A DNA stretch of 64,000 nucleotides from Streptomyces sp. TLI_146 (GCF_002846415.1 NZ_PJMX01000001.1:1798001-1862000), one strand, 5' to 3'; positions 1-8,260 are shown, counted from the first letter of the stretch. Numbers and translations are program-made. Notes: generated by a model from the letters alone, not told the origin.

Positions 1-429
1 CCAAGCGGCCCGGCGGTGTCCGGCGACGATCGCGGCGAAGCAGCCGACGGCCACCGCGAGGAAGATCGGCCCGTACGGGTATCCGGCGCCGAGGTAGACC
101 ATGGCGGCGCCCGCCGAGCCGAACACGGCGAGCACGGGGTGGCGACGGCGCAGGAGCAGCACCGCGCAGCTCGCGACGAGCAGCAGCCGGGCGAAGACGT
201 CGAGGGAGGCCCGCTCGGTCTGGTCGTGCCCGGCGAACGTGGAGCCGCCCAGCACGACCGCGGTCAGTACGAGCGTGGACGCCCACGGCAGCCGCGAGCG
301 CCCCCGGGGGTCCACACCGTCGCCGCCCTGGACCCACATCCGCGCCCAGGGCGGGAACGGCGGCGAGCCCTTGCGCGCCCAGGGGGGATCGTCGCAGCGC
401 GCCGGGCGCGCCGAGTGCCGCTCATCCAT
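1..429 (-). CDS. N-terminal part of a membrane protein, probable two-component sensor kinase (cut by window edge)
   Basis: The gene starts at an ATG whose complement lies at 427-429 and runs off the left edge after 143 codons with no stop. The visible part has a hydrophilic, Trp/Pro/Arg-rich N-terminus (residues 1-47), then hydrophobic stretches at about 49-67, 80-93 and 98-137, i.e. three to four membrane helices with an LRRRHP turn. That pattern is usual for the sensor region of NarL-type histidine kinases of Streptomyces, where a DHp and ATPase domain would follow. The catalytic part is outside the window, so the kinase call is inference from topology only; another multi-pass protein is possible. 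Confidence 0.5.
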   Translation of the reverse strand, partial: MDERHSARPARCDDPPWARKGSPPFPPWARMWVQGGDGVDPRGRSRLPWASTLVLTAVVLGGSTFAGHDQTERASLDVFARLLLVASCAVLLLRRRHPVLAVFGSAGAAMVYLGAGYPYGPIFLAVAVGCFAAIVAGHRRAAW

Positions 430-488
430 ACCGGCCACGCTAGCCCCGGGCACGGCGCCAGGGCGTCAGCCCGGCGTGGTGATCGCGG

Positions 489-1190
489 CTACTCCCCGGG
501 GAGTACCAGGCCCACCGACGCGGCCAGCCCGGCGGCCGCGTGCGCGAAGAAGGCGTCCCGCTCCTCGACGACCCGGTGGAACTGGCCGAACAGCTCGAAC
601 GAGATCAGCCCGAAGAGCTGCGCCCACGCGGCGACCAGCGCGGGACCGACCGCGGGCGGCAGCCCGGGCGCGAACTCGGCGGCCATCCGCTCGCCCTCCG
701 CACGCAGCTCCGGGGCGAGCCGGGATACGGCGATGCCCCGGGCCTGGTGCGCCTCGCGCACGATCCCGATGAGCACGAGCCCGACGCGCGAGGCGGGGCC
801 GACGGTGGCCTGGGGCGCGGTGTAGCCGGGCACGGGCGAGCCGTAGATCAACGCGTACTCGTGCGGGTGGGCCAGCGCCCAGGCCCGTACGGCCCGGCAG
901 ACGGCGACCCAGCGCTCGGCGGGGGCGGCGCCGGGCACCGCCTGCGCGAGCGCCCGCTCGGCGGCCTCGCCCACGGCGTCGTAGGCGTCCACGATCAGCG
1001 CGGTGAGCAGGTCGTCGCGGCTCGGGAAGTAGCGGTAGAGGGCGGAGGAGACCATGCCGAGCTCACGGGCGACGGCGCGCAGCGAGAGCTTCGAGGCGCC
1101 TTCGGCGGCGAGCTGCTTTCTCGCCTCGTCCTTGATGGCCGCGGTGATCTCGGTACGCGCGCGGGCTCGGGCGCCCTGAACTGTGCTCAT
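489..1190 (-). CDS. TetR/AcrR-family transcriptional repressor
   Basis: A 233-aa protein with an N-terminal TetR helix-turn-helix at about residues 38-65 (LSLRAVARELG...ALYRYFPSRDDLL) and a C-terminal ligand domain resembling the WHG-type TetR C-terminal family. It is divergent from the deazaflavin-type reductase at 1369. The shared 178-bp intergenic region is packed with GAGAGCA half-sites and two near-perfect palindromes, so it most likely represses itself and the reductase in response to a small molecule. The ligand is unknown. ATG start; length is normal for the family. Confidence 0.9.
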   Translation of the reverse strand: MSTVQGARARARTEITAAIKDEARKQLAAEGASKLSLRAVARELGMVSSALYRYFPSRDDLLTALIVDAYDAVGEAAERALAQAVPGAAPAERWVAVCRAVRAWALAHPHEYALIYGSPVPGYTAPQATVGPASRVGLVLIGIVREAHQARGIAVSRLAPELRAEGERMAAEFAPGLPPAVGPALVAAWAQLFGLISFELFGQFHRVVEERDAFFAHAAAGLAASVGLVLPGE

Positions 1191-1210
1191 GGGGCCATTC
1201 TGCCATCACT

Positions 1211-1335
1211 GAGAGCAGCGCCCCGGAACGAGAGCACTGATCCGGCCAGCGAGCCCTGAATAAATTCGAGAGCACTGCTCTTGCTTTGGAGCACCGTTCC
1301 CGTGCACACTGCTCTTAAGCGAGAGCAGTGCTCTC
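1211..1335. promoter_or_regulatory. Cluster of TetR operators between divergent genes
   Basis: A perfect 15-bp palindrome, GAGAGCAGTGCTCTC, lies at 1321-1335 and a one-mismatch copy, GAGAGCACTGCTCTT, at 1268-1282. Half-sites GAGAGCAG and GAGAGCACT lie at 1211 and 1230, and ACTGCTCTT at 1309 forms a further inverted pair with the 1321 site. The consensus GAGAGCAnTGCTCTC has the size and symmetry of TetR operators and sits between the TetR gene and the reductase gene it presumably controls. Binding is inferred from position and symmetry. Confidence 0.75.
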
Positions 1336-1368
1336 GAAGGCACAGCCACCATCCACAGGGGAGTCCCG

Positions 1369-1821
1369 ATGTCGTCGCAGCCGTACTACCTCCAGGGCAG
1401 CCGCTTCACCATCAAGATGAACAGCGTCATCGGCTGGCTCGCCCGCCACGGCCTCAGCCTGGCCGGCACCGCCGAGCTCTCGGTCCCCGGCCGCAAGAGC
1501 GGCAAGATGCAGCGCGTGCCGGTCAACCCGCACACGTACGAGGGCGCGCAGTACCTCATCTCGGCCCGCGGGCACTCGCAGTGGGTGCGCAACATGCGGG
1601 CGGCGGGCGGCGGCGAGCTGCGGGTCGGCCGCAAGGTCCGCGCCTTCACGGTCGAGGAGGTCCCGGACAGCGAGAAGACCGCCGTCCTGCGCACCTACCT
1701 GGAGCGCTGGGGGTGGGAGGTGAACCAGTACTTCCAGGGCGTCACCGCGAAGTCGAGCGACGACGAACTGCTCGCCGCCGCGCCCGACCACCCGGTCTTC
1801 CGCATCACCGTCGACGCCTGA
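1369..1821 (+). CDS. Nitroreductase/deazaflavin (F420)-dependent oxidoreductase family protein
   Basis: A 150-aa protein with the layout of the DUF385/Ddn family (split-barrel F420H2-dependent reductases): N-terminal helix, then the core GRKSGKMQRVPV strand-turn near residues 43-54 followed by the YLISARGHSQWVRNMRAAGG segment (residues about 63-82) typical for cofactor binding. Members use F420 or a flavin to reduce quinones, nitro compounds or antibiotics. It starts with ATG 33 bp after the strongest TetR palindrome, so it is probably induced when the divergent TetR protein binds its ligand. Cofactor and substrate are not shown by the sequence. Confidence 0.85.
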   Translation: MSSQPYYLQGSRFTIKMNSVIGWLARHGLSLAGTAELSVPGRKSGKMQRVPVNPHTYEGAQYLISARGHSQWVRNMRAAGGGELRVGRKVRAFTVEEVPDSEKTAVLRTYLERWGWEVNQYFQGVTAKSSDDELLAAAPDHPVFRITVDA

Positions 1822-1881
1822 GCCGGGCCCGGCCTCCCGGGCCCGCCTCCGGACCTCCCGTCAGGTGCTCTGCGACAGGCC

Positions 1882-3114
1882 CTAGGAGCTGCGGCGGTCC
1901 ACCGCGTCCAGGACGCGCCGCGCCATCGGGTGCGTACGCACCATGCCGGCCAGGGTCGTCGAGCCGCGGGTGATGTCCGCGAAGGCCTTCCACGCCGGGC
2001 GGAAGCCGGTGATCGCGGCGTGCAGCATCGTCGGGCGCTTCTCGAACAGCGTCAGCATCCGGCGGCCCACGCCCATCTCGACGCCGAGGCCCGCCTTGAT
2101 GGCGAACGCGTAGTTCAGCGCCTGGCGGCGGGCGTCCACGGCGTCCTGGGACTCCGAGATCCGCACCGCCCACTCACCCGCGAGCCGCCCCGAGCGCAGC
2201 GCGAACGAGATGCCCTCGCGGGTCCACGGCTCAAGCAGCCCCGCCGCGTCCCCGCACACCAGGACCCGGCCGCGGGACAGCGGCGAGTCGTCGCTGCGGC
2301 ACCGGGTCAGATGCCCCGACGAGATCGCGGGCTCGAAGCCGGCCAGGCCGAGCCGGGCGATGAAGTCCTCCAGGTACCGCTTGGTCCCGGCGCCCTCGCC
2401 GCGTGCCGAGATCACCCCGACCGTGAGCGTGTCGCCCTTGGGGAAGACCCAGCCGTAACTGCCGGGGATCGGCCCCCAGTCGATGAGCACCCGGCCCGCC
2501 CAGTCCTCGGCGACCGTCGCGGGCACCGGGATCTCCGCCTCCAGGCCGAGGTCCACCTGGTCGAGCTTGACGCCGACATGGGCTCCTATGCGGCTCGCGC
2601 TGCCGTCGGCGCCGACGACCGCGCGCGCCAGGACGGTCTCGCCGCCGGCCAGGACGACCGCCACCGTACGCCGGTCGGGCACCGCCGAGCCGTGCTGCTC
2701 GACGCGCTGGACGGTCACTCCGGTGCGCAGCTCGGCGCCCGCCTTCTGGGCCGCCTCGACCAGACCGGCGTCGAACTCCGCCCGGTTGATCAGGCCGAAC
2801 AGCATCTGCCGGGAGCGGCGGGTGCGCGTCAGTTTTCCGTTGAGGGAGAAGGTGACCGCGTGCACCCGCTCCTTCAGGGGCAGTTCGAACCCGGGCGGCA
2901 GGGCGTCCCGCGACGGTCCGATGATGCCGCCGCCGCACGTCTTGTAGCGGGGCAGCTCGGCCTTCTCCAGGAGGAGCACCCGCCGGCCCGCGACCGCCGC
3001 CGCGTAGGCCGCCGAGGCCCCCGCGGGTCCGGCGCCGACCACGACGACATCCCACACGGCCGAGGCTCCCGGCTCGTCGTGCTGCGTCCCGGCATCTGCG
3101 TTCTCGCTGCTCAC
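1882..3114 (-). CDS. Geranylgeranyl-reductase-family FAD-dependent oxidoreductase
   Basis: About 410 aa, read from a GTG with GGAGCAG upstream; an in-frame extension to 3189 exists but lacks a good ribosome site. The N-terminus has the dinucleotide-binding motif VVVVGAGPAGASAA, followed by the EKAELPRYKTCGGG segment, and later GDAAGLLEPWTREGI, the second FAD motif of the p-hydroxybenzoate-hydroxylase fold. This family saturates prenyl side chains of menaquinone, archaeal-type lipids or isoprenoids. In actinobacteria a common role is partial saturation of menaquinone (MenJ-like), but the substrate here is inferred only from family. Confidence 0.85.
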   Translation of the reverse strand: MSSENADAGTQHDEPGASAVWDVVVVGAGPAGASAAYAAAVAGRRVLLLEKAELPRYKTCGGGIIGPSRDALPPGFELPLKERVHAVTFSLNGKLTRTRRSRQMLFGLINRAEFDAGLVEAAQKAGAELRTGVTVQRVEQHGSAVPDRRTVAVVLAGGETVLARAVVGADGSASRIGAHVGVKLDQVDLGLEAEIPVPATVAEDWAGRVLIDWGPIPGSYGWVFPKGDTLTVGVISARGEGAGTKRYLEDFIARLGLAGFEPAISSGHLTRCRSDDSPLSRGRVLVCGDAAGLLEPWTREGISFALRSGRLAGEWAVRISESQDAVDARRQALNYAFAIKAGLGVEMGVGRRMLTLFEKRPTMLHAAITGFRPAWKAFADITRGSTTLAGMVRTHPMARRVLDAVDRRSS

Positions 3115-3278
3115 GATGTGCTTCTGCTCCTGATCCGACCCGTGGTCACGCTGACCACGGCATCCTACGGCGCGGTAGGGCCCGCCCACCCTGTGGGAGG
3201 ATCGGCCCTACCTTCGTCATACATTCACGTGCACTTGCGTACACGTACATCAACGTCGCACCCACGAGGAGCGTGCCC

Positions 3279-4643
3279 ATGACCGCGAATCCGATCGCCG
3301 AGACCGTCGCCTCACTGATGCCCCGCGCACAGGCGGAGCTCACGGAACTGGTGGCGTTCCATTCGGTGGCGGACGAGGCGGTGGCGCCCAGGAGCGAGTG
3401 CGAGGCGGCCGCGGCGTGGGTGGCCGGGGCGCTGCGCGACGAGGGCTTCCAGGACGTGGCCCTCCTCGACACCCCCGACGGCTCCCAGTCGGTCTACGGC
3501 TTCCTGCCCGGCCCGGCGGACGCGCCCACCGTGCTGCTGTACGCGCACTACGACGTCCAGCCGATGCTGGACGAGTCCGCGTGGCTGAGCCCGCCGTTCG
3601 AGCTGACCGAGCGCGACGGCCGCTGGTACGGACGCGGGGCCGCCGACTGCAAGGGCGGCTTCATCATGCACCTGCTCGCGCTGCGCGCCCTGAAGGCGAA
3701 CGGCGGCGTACCGGTCTCCGTGAAGGTGATCGTCGAGGGCTCCGAGGAGCAGGGCACGGGCGGGCTCGAGCGGTACGCCGAGGCGCACCCCGAGCTGCTG
3801 ACGGCCGACGCGATCGTCATCGGGGACACGGGCAACTTCCGGGTCGGTCTGCCGACGGTCACCGCGACCCTGCGCGGCATGACGATGATCCGGGTGCGGA
3901 TCGACACGCTCGAAGGCAACCTGCACTCGGGCCAGTTCGGCGGCGCGGCGCCCGACGCGCTGGCGGCGCTGATCCGCGTACTGGACTCGCTGCGGGACGA
4001 GAGCGGGCAGACGGTCATCGAGGGGCTGCCCGCCGACGCGTCGTGGGACGGGCTGCAGTATCCGGAGGGCGAGTTCCGCAAGGACGCCAAGGTCCTGGAC
4101 GGGGTGGGGCTGCCCGGCGCGGGCACCGTGGCCGACCGCATCTGGGCCCGTCCGGCCGTCACCGTGATCGGGATCGACTGCCACCCGGTGGCGGGCGCGA
4201 CCCCGTCCATCCCGGCGAGCGCGCGGGCGCAGATCAGTCTGCGGGTGCCGCCGGGCGTGGACGCGGCCGAGGCCACCAAGCTGCTGTTCGCCCACATCGA
4301 GAAGCACACCCCGTGGAACGCGCGGGTCTCCTTCGAGCAGGTCGGCCAGGGCCAGCCGTTCCGCGCGGACATCACCAGCCCCGCGTACACCTCGATGGCC
4401 GAGGCGATGCGGATCGCGTACCCGGGCGAGGAGATGCAGTCCTCCGGCATGGGCGGCTCCATCCCGCTGTGCAACACCCTGGCCTCGCTCTACCCGCAGG
4501 CCGAGATCCTGCTGATCGGGCTGAGCGAGCCGGAGGCGCAGATCCACGCGGTGAACGAGAGCGTCTCCCCGCAGGAGCTGGAGCGGCTCTCGGTCGCGGA
4601 GGCGCACTTCCTGGTCAACTACGCCGCCTCCAAGCAGGCCTGA
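3279..4643 (+). CDS. M20-family metallodipeptidase
   Basis: A 454-aa peptidase. I chose the ATG at 3279 because GAGGAG ends 8 nt before it; the in-frame GTG two codons earlier is too close. Zinc-ligand signatures of the M20 family are present: YAHYDVQP (His, Asp), GRGAADCKGG, EGSEEQGTGG (catalytic Glu), and a C-terminal GGSIPL...EAQIHAVNE segment with the last His ligand. The dimerisation (lid) domain lies between, with GNLHSGQFGG. Such enzymes are cytosolic dipeptidases; the exact substrate is unknown. It is divergent from the geranylgeranyl-reductase-family gene. Confidence 0.92.
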   Translation: MTANPIAETVASLMPRAQAELTELVAFHSVADEAVAPRSECEAAAAWVAGALRDEGFQDVALLDTPDGSQSVYGFLPGPADAPTVLLYAHYDVQPMLDESAWLSPPFELTERDGRWYGRGAADCKGGFIMHLLALRALKANGGVPVSVKVIVEGSEEQGTGGLERYAEAHPELLTADAIVIGDTGNFRVGLPTVTATLRGMTMIRVRIDTLEGNLHSGQFGGAAPDALAALIRVLDSLRDESGQTVIEGLPADASWDGLQYPEGEFRKDAKVLDGVGLPGAGTVADRIWARPAVTVIGIDCHPVAGATPSIPASARAQISLRVPPGVDAAEATKLLFAHIEKHTPWNARVSFEQVGQGQPFRADITSPAYTSMAEAMRIAYPGEEMQSSGMGGSIPLCNTLASLYPQAEILLIGLSEPEAQIHAVNESVSPQELERLSVAEAHFLVNYAASKQA

Positions 4644-4648
4644 CGAAA

Positions 4649-4676
4649 CGTCACGCCTCCTTCCCGGGGCGTGACG
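4649..4676 (+). terminator. Stem-loop after the M20 dipeptidase
   Basis: CGTCACGCC at 4649-4657 pairs with GGCGTGACG at 4668-4676, a perfect 9-bp stem with a 10-nt loop starting 5 nt after the dipeptidase stop. There is no T-run, as is usual for Streptomyces terminators. Confidence 0.7.
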
Positions 4677-4743
4677 CTCTGGGCGGAATCGCGCAGAGCG
4701 TAGATCCATGCGGCGGGCGCCACGGCCGCCGTACGTTCGTCGC

Positions 4744-5430
4744 ATGGATCTCGTACGGGTTACTGATGAACTGCACATGTTCCGCTTCCCGATCGGCCAG
4801 GCGTATCTGTGGCGCGACGGGGACGAGTTGACGCTGGTGGACGCGGGTGATGTCAACGCCGCCGCGCCCATCGAGCAGGCGATACGCGGCCTGGGGCTCG
4901 ACCCGGCCGCCCTCCGCCGGATCGTGATCACCCACGGCCACCGGGACCACTACGGTGCGGCCGGCGAGCTGGCCGAGCGGTACGGGGCCGAGGTGATCGC
5001 CCACCCGCTGGACGCACCGGTGATCCGGGGCGAGCGGCCGGTGCCGGAGCCGGATCTGCTGGAGTGGGAACTTCCGCTGTACGAGCACGCGTTGACGGTG
5101 CCGGAGGCACCCCCGACGCGGGTCGACCGGGAGGTCGAGGACGGCGAGGTGCTCGACTTCGGCGGCGGCGCGGTGGTGGTCCACTCCCCCGGCCACACCG
5201 ACGGCTCGATCGGCATCCATCTGCCGCGCCACGGCGTGCTCTTCACCGGCGACTGCGTGGCCGGGGTCGGCCAGGTGATGCTGGGCGTCTTCAACGTGGA
5301 CCGGGCCCGCGCACAGTCATCCTTCCGCCGCCTCGCCGCACTCGCCCCGTCGGTGGCGTGCTTCGGGCACGGGGACCCGCTGACGCAGGACGCGGCGAAG
5401 GTGCTGCGGGAGACGGCGGAACTGGGCTGA
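4744..5430 (+). CDS. MBL-fold metallohydrolase
   Basis: A 228-aa metallo-beta-lactamase-fold protein. The zinc site is visible as THGHRDHYGAAGE (HxHxDH) near residues 61-73, followed by a later histidine in HSPGHTDGSIG and the aspartate in FTGDCVAG, with a C-terminal FGHGDP. The ATG at 4744 begins MDLVRVTDELHMFR, the normal N-terminus of this group; an upstream ATG at 4708 adds 12 unlikely residues. No clear Shine-Dalgarno is present. The family includes glyoxalase-II-like and lactone hydrolases; the substrate is unknown. Confidence 0.88.
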   Translation: MDLVRVTDELHMFRFPIGQAYLWRDGDELTLVDAGDVNAAAPIEQAIRGLGLDPAALRRIVITHGHRDHYGAAGELAERYGAEVIAHPLDAPVIRGERPVPEPDLLEWELPLYEHALTVPEAPPTRVDREVEDGEVLDFGGGAVVVHSPGHTDGSIGIHLPRHGVLFTGDCVAGVGQVMLGVFNVDRARAQSSFRRLAALAPSVACFGHGDPLTQDAAKVLRETAELG

Positions 5431-5509
5431 CGGGCGGACGGCGGGGCGGGACCGGCGCCGTGGAGACGGGGGGCCGGACCGACGGGCAGACGGCGGGGCG
5501 GGACCGGCG
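5429..5509. repeat. Intergenic direct repeat, two 29-bp copies
   Basis: A 29-bp G-rich unit at 5429-5457 recurs at 5481-5509 with one mismatch, period 52 bp, immediately after the MBL gene stop and before the convergent NUDIX fusion gene. It looks like a local tandem duplication of the intergenic spacer; no function is evident. Confidence 0.7.
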
Positions 5510-5545
5510 GGCGGCGACGGAGTTGGGCCGGCGGCGCCGACGGCC

Positions 5546-6601
5546 TCAGCCCACCGGCACCCCCGCCTCCAGGTTGAGCACCGTCGACTTCTCCCGGGCC
5601 CGCAGCGCCCAGCGCAGCCGTTCGTAGCGGGCGGGCGGCAGCAGTCGGGACGCTTCCTCCTCGCCGACGAACCGCCAGTCGCGCAGTTCGGAGCCCGGCA
5701 GCAGGACCTGCCCGGCCCCGGCGCTGTCGAGCCGGCCGCCGTCGAAGAGCAGCCGCAGCCCGCCGTAGCCGGGCGGCGCGGGCGGCTCCCAGTCGACGAC
5801 CAGGAGCCGGGGCACCCGGTCGAGCCGTATCCCTATCTCCTCCTCGACCTCGCGCATGCCCGCCCGGGCGGGCGCCTCACCGCGCTCCACGACGCCGCCG
5901 GGGAACTCCCAGCCCGGCTTGTACGTCGGATCGACCAGGAGGACCCGGTCGCTCTCGTCGAAGAGCAGCACCCCGGCGGCGAGCGTCTCGGCGGTCGGCT
6001 CCGGAGTCTGCACGATCTCGCTGACGGGAGCGGCCCCGGTGCGTACGGCCTCGGCGATGCGCTCGGCGGTCTCGCGCGGGGTGAGGGCGCCGTTGTCGAC
6101 GGCGTGGGCGTCCCCGGCCAGCCAGCCGAGAGCCGCCCGGTAGGGCGCGATGTGCTCGTACGCCCACTGGCGGCAGCGTTCGCTGGCCTCGGGGTCGTCA
6201 GGGACTTCGACGCGGGTGGCGATCCGGGCGCGCAGGATCGTTTCCTCAATCGTCAGGAGCACATGCCGCACCGGTATGCGGCGAGAGGCGAGGCCGCCGA
6301 AGATCTCGTCGCGGTACTCCTGTCGCAGCAGCGTCATGGGTACCACGAGCACCCCTCCTACCTCGGCGAGCAGCGCGGCCGCGCCGTCCACCACGAGCCG
6401 CCGCCACATCGGCAGGTCCTGGTAGTCGCCGACCTCGGCGAGCCGCTTCTGCGGCAGCAGGTACCGGAGCGCGCCGCCGATCACCTCGGGGTCATACAAG
6501 GTGCTGTTCGGGATCAGGTCGACCAGTTCGCGCGCGGTGCTGGTCTTGCCCACGCCGAACGCACCGTTGATCCAGACGATCACGGTTTCCCCCTCTTCCA
6601 T
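5546..6601 (-). CDS. P-loop kinase-like domain fused to a NUDIX hydrolase
   Basis: About 351 aa with two enzymatic domains. The N-terminal half is a P-loop ATPase/kinase with Walker A GAFGVGKTSTA at residues 12-22. The C-terminal half is a NUDIX domain with an exact box G-x5-E-x7-REVEEEIGI (from GGVVERGEAPARAGM). Separate P-loop proteins of this type resemble small-molecule or nucleotide kinases, and NUDIX enzymes cleave nucleoside-diphosphate-linked compounds; the fusion suggests linked phosphorylation and hydrolysis of one metabolite, but the substrate is not known. Start: ATG at 6601, with an alternative GTG six codons downstream that has a better GAGGGGG site. Confidence 0.82.
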   Translation of the reverse strand: MEEGETVIVWINGAFGVGKTSTARELVDLIPNSTLYDPEVIGGALRYLLPQKRLAEVGDYQDLPMWRRLVVDGAAALLAEVGGVLVVPMTLLRQEYRDEIFGGLASRRIPVRHVLLTIEETILRARIATRVEVPDDPEASERCRQWAYEHIAPYRAALGWLAGDAHAVDNGALTPRETAERIAEAVRTGAAPVSEIVQTPEPTAETLAAGVLLFDESDRVLLVDPTYKPGWEFPGGVVERGEAPARAGMREVEEEIGIRLDRVPRLLVVDWEPPAPPGYGGLRLLFDGGRLDSAGAGQVLLPGSELRDWRFVGEEEASRLLPPARYERLRWALRAREKSTVLNLEAGVPVG

Positions 6602-6823
6602 AGCCCCCAGTGGATTGCCCGCAACAGAGTGCCACGGAAACCCCGGGACAGAACCGGACGCCCTGATCTTGCGCACAACTGTGGCACCCCTGTTGCACGT
6701 TGCCCGAGCCTTTCCGGCCGCGCGACGCGTCCTATCCCCTGAGCACCGGCCACGGGGGGCCGTAACGCATCTGATGGGAACATCGTTGTGCGAGTGCCGG
6801 AAGAGACTGAGGGGGTGCGACGG

Positions 6824-7000
6824 ATGCGTCGTACTGTGCTGGAGCGCTTTCCCGCGGGCGACCCGCGCGGCAGCTGGCCCGCCGAGGAGTTCGCCCGCGA
6901 CCGCCGCGACGAGGGCGTACCGGCGGAGGTCGTAATGGACCTGGAGTCGGACGCGTTCCTGGTGGTGGTACGCCAGTACGCCCCGGGGGCGGTCCACTGA
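6824..7000 (+). CDS. Small conserved-type hypothetical protein
   Basis: 58 aa from the ATG at 6824, chosen because GAGGGGG (6809-6815) lies 8 nt upstream; an in-frame GTG at 6788 would add 12 residues. The protein is charged, with the core FPAGDPRGSWPAEEFARDRR followed by a hydrophobic strand VVMDLESDAFLVVV. Codon use fits a real Streptomyces gene. I do not recognise a family. It is divergent from the kinase/NUDIX fusion across about 220 bp. Confidence 0.65.
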   Translation: MRRTVLERFPAGDPRGSWPAEEFARDRRDEGVPAEVVMDLESDAFLVVVRQYAPGAVH

Positions 7001-7013
7001 CCGCCCCCTCCCC

Positions 7014-7514
7014 CTACCGGTAGAAGACCGCGACGCCTCCGTGGTGGGAGCAGGCGCCGCGGTGGTGGGCGGCGAAGGAGTAGGTGCCGTCGTTGCAGAG
7101 GGCGGTGGCTCCGCCGTGGTCGCCACCGGAGTCGTCCGAACCGCCGGAGCCGTCCGAGCCGCCGGACCCACCGGAGGTGCTGGACCCGCCCGACGCCCCG
7201 GAGCCACCCGTATCGCCCAAGCCGCCGGACGCGCTCCCTCCGCCCGAGCCGTCATCGCCCGGCGTCACGTCGAGCGACAGCAGCGGGGCCGGATCGGTGG
7301 GAGTGGGAGTGGGAGTGGGGGTAGGCGTTGGAGTCGGGGTGGGGGTCGGGCTCTCGGTGATAGGGCTGGGCGACGGGGATTGCGACGACTGGCTGGGTAC
7401 GACCGTCTGCCCCGCCTTGCCGTCCCCGGAGCCATCACCTCCGCAGCCGGTCAGAGCGAGCGCGGCGGCCGCGACGAATCCGGCGGCAAGGGTGGAGATA
7501 CGTACGTGTTTCAT
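7014..7514 (-). CDS. Secreted lipoprotein with PT-repeat linker and DUF3761 domain
   Basis: 166 aa from the ATG at 7514 (AGGGGG 5 nt upstream). It has a signal peptide with the lipobox LTGC near residue 24, then a Gly/Asp segment, a run of Pro-Thr dipeptides, a long Gly/Ser/Asp-rich linker, and a C-terminal module of about 29 residues, ALCNDGTYSFAAHHRGACSHHGG..., which matches the DUF3761 signature with its paired Cys and His. It is expected to be anchored to the outer face of the membrane with the small domain held away on a flexible stalk. The module's function is unknown; the Cys/His pattern suggests metal or disulfide. Confidence 0.82.
   Translation of the reverse strand: MKHVRISTLAAGFVAAAALALTGCGGDGSGDGKAGQTVVPSQSSQSPSPSPITESPTPTPTPTPTPTPTPTPTDPAPLLSLDVTPGDDGSGGGSASGGLGDTGGSGASGGSSTSGGSGGSDGSGGSDDSGGDHGGATALCNDGTYSFAAHHRGACSHHGGVAVFYR
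7298..7348. repeat. Pro-Thr coding microsatellite
   Basis: A stretch of near-identical GTGGGA/GTAGGC hexamers on the + strand encodes the Pro-Thr run of the lipoprotein on the minus strand. Slipped-strand changes of the hexamer would lengthen or shorten the wall-spanning linker in frame. Confidence 0.75.
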
Positions 7515-7738
7515 GTGGCCCCCTGGCGATGAGAGGGCCATCCCACCGCTACGGAGAGTCGCGGGTGACAGTAGTTGCCCATTCGTTACCGCATGGATTC
7601 AGCCAGTTGACCGACACTTGTTCGCTTTGTGTGCGGACCTGCGGGCCGGCGCCAGGTGCGCGGATGCGAACCAGTCGGTGATGGCGCTCGCTGCTAGGTC
7701 GATCACGAGGAGACCACCTCGTCCCCGGCCACTGCGGC

Positions 7739-7930
7739 GCAGCCACTCCTGATGCGGTCGCCGCCGAAGTTGGCGACGAACATGCGGGTCATGACGTCGG
7801 CACTCAGCTCCTTGCCCTGGCCGCCTTCCCCGAGGCCGTGCGCGTCTACGCCTCGCAGGCCTCCGCCCGCGAGGAGATCCAGCAAGAGGCCCGCGCCGCA
7901 CGAGAGCTCGATGTTCTCGCCGTCCGTGGT
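7739..7930 (+). pseudogene. Probable remnant of a DsbA/FrnE-like thioredoxin-fold oxidoreductase
   Basis: Reading 7739-7930 in one frame gives about 64 residues with strongly G/C-rich third positions. They include LLALAAFPEAVRVYASQAS then ARAARELDVLAVRG, which resembles the helical segment and the EARxLGVxGVP strand near the C-terminus of FrnE-type DsbA proteins. There is no start, no CxxC, and the frame ends abruptly where the CYTH remnant begins in another frame. The family match is from memory of the pattern and is tentative; what is clear is coding-like sequence with no complete gene. Confidence 0.35.
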
Positions 7931-7940
7931 CTGGGACTGA

Positions 7941-8260
7941 CCGGAGCACGAGACCCGCGTGGCCGATGCCTCGGCCGTGCACGCGATGCTGCGCGGACTC
8001 GGATACGAACCTGTCATCGCCTTCGAGAAGCGGTGCCGCAACTACGCCTTCGAGGCGCACGGCCGCAAGATGCTCGCCACGCTGGTCCGAGTCCCCGAGC
8101 TCGACGGCACGTTCATCGAGCTGGAGCGCTCGTCGACGAGGCCGGCATGGCGGCGGCGCTCGACGACGTGCGGGCGGCACTCGGGGAACTCGGGATCGCC
8201 GCCGAGGATCTGACACGAGAGCTGTACACCGACGCGGTACGCGCCCGCCGAGCGGCCTGA
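7941..8260 (+). pseudogene. CYTH-domain (CyaB/thiamine-triphosphatase-like) remnant with frameshift
   Basis: From 7941 one frame reads PEHETRVADASAVHAMLRGLG, continues to VAFEKR-like FEKRCRNYAFEAHGR, and reaches DGTFIELE at 8126. The continuation, LVDEAGMAAALDDVRAALGELGI...LTRELYTD, is in the next frame up to 8260. Adding one base after 8126 restores an ELETLVDEAG join that fits the family. The N-terminal half with the ExExK phosphate-binding strand is missing. CYTH enzymes hydrolyse or cyclise triphosphate substrates; this copy is dead. Confidence 0.7.

Noticed and set aside
1930..3282. Long + strand open frame opposite the geranylgeranyl-reductase gene
   Set aside because: Its product is low-complexity Arg/Gly/His sequence without motifs; it is the usual antisense frame of a high-GC gene. 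The same reasoning removes the many other long shadow frames, e.g. 3312-4931 (-), 17326-19281 (+) and 29543-31036 (-).
7298..7348. Short tandem repeat as a possible CRISPR or regulatory array
   Set aside because: It is a coding hexamer repeat for Pro-Thr, with no spacers.
7703..8041. Minus-strand frame of 112 codons in the decayed patch
   Set aside because: Third-position G/C bias and recognisable motifs favour the + strand here, so I treat this frame as a shadow.
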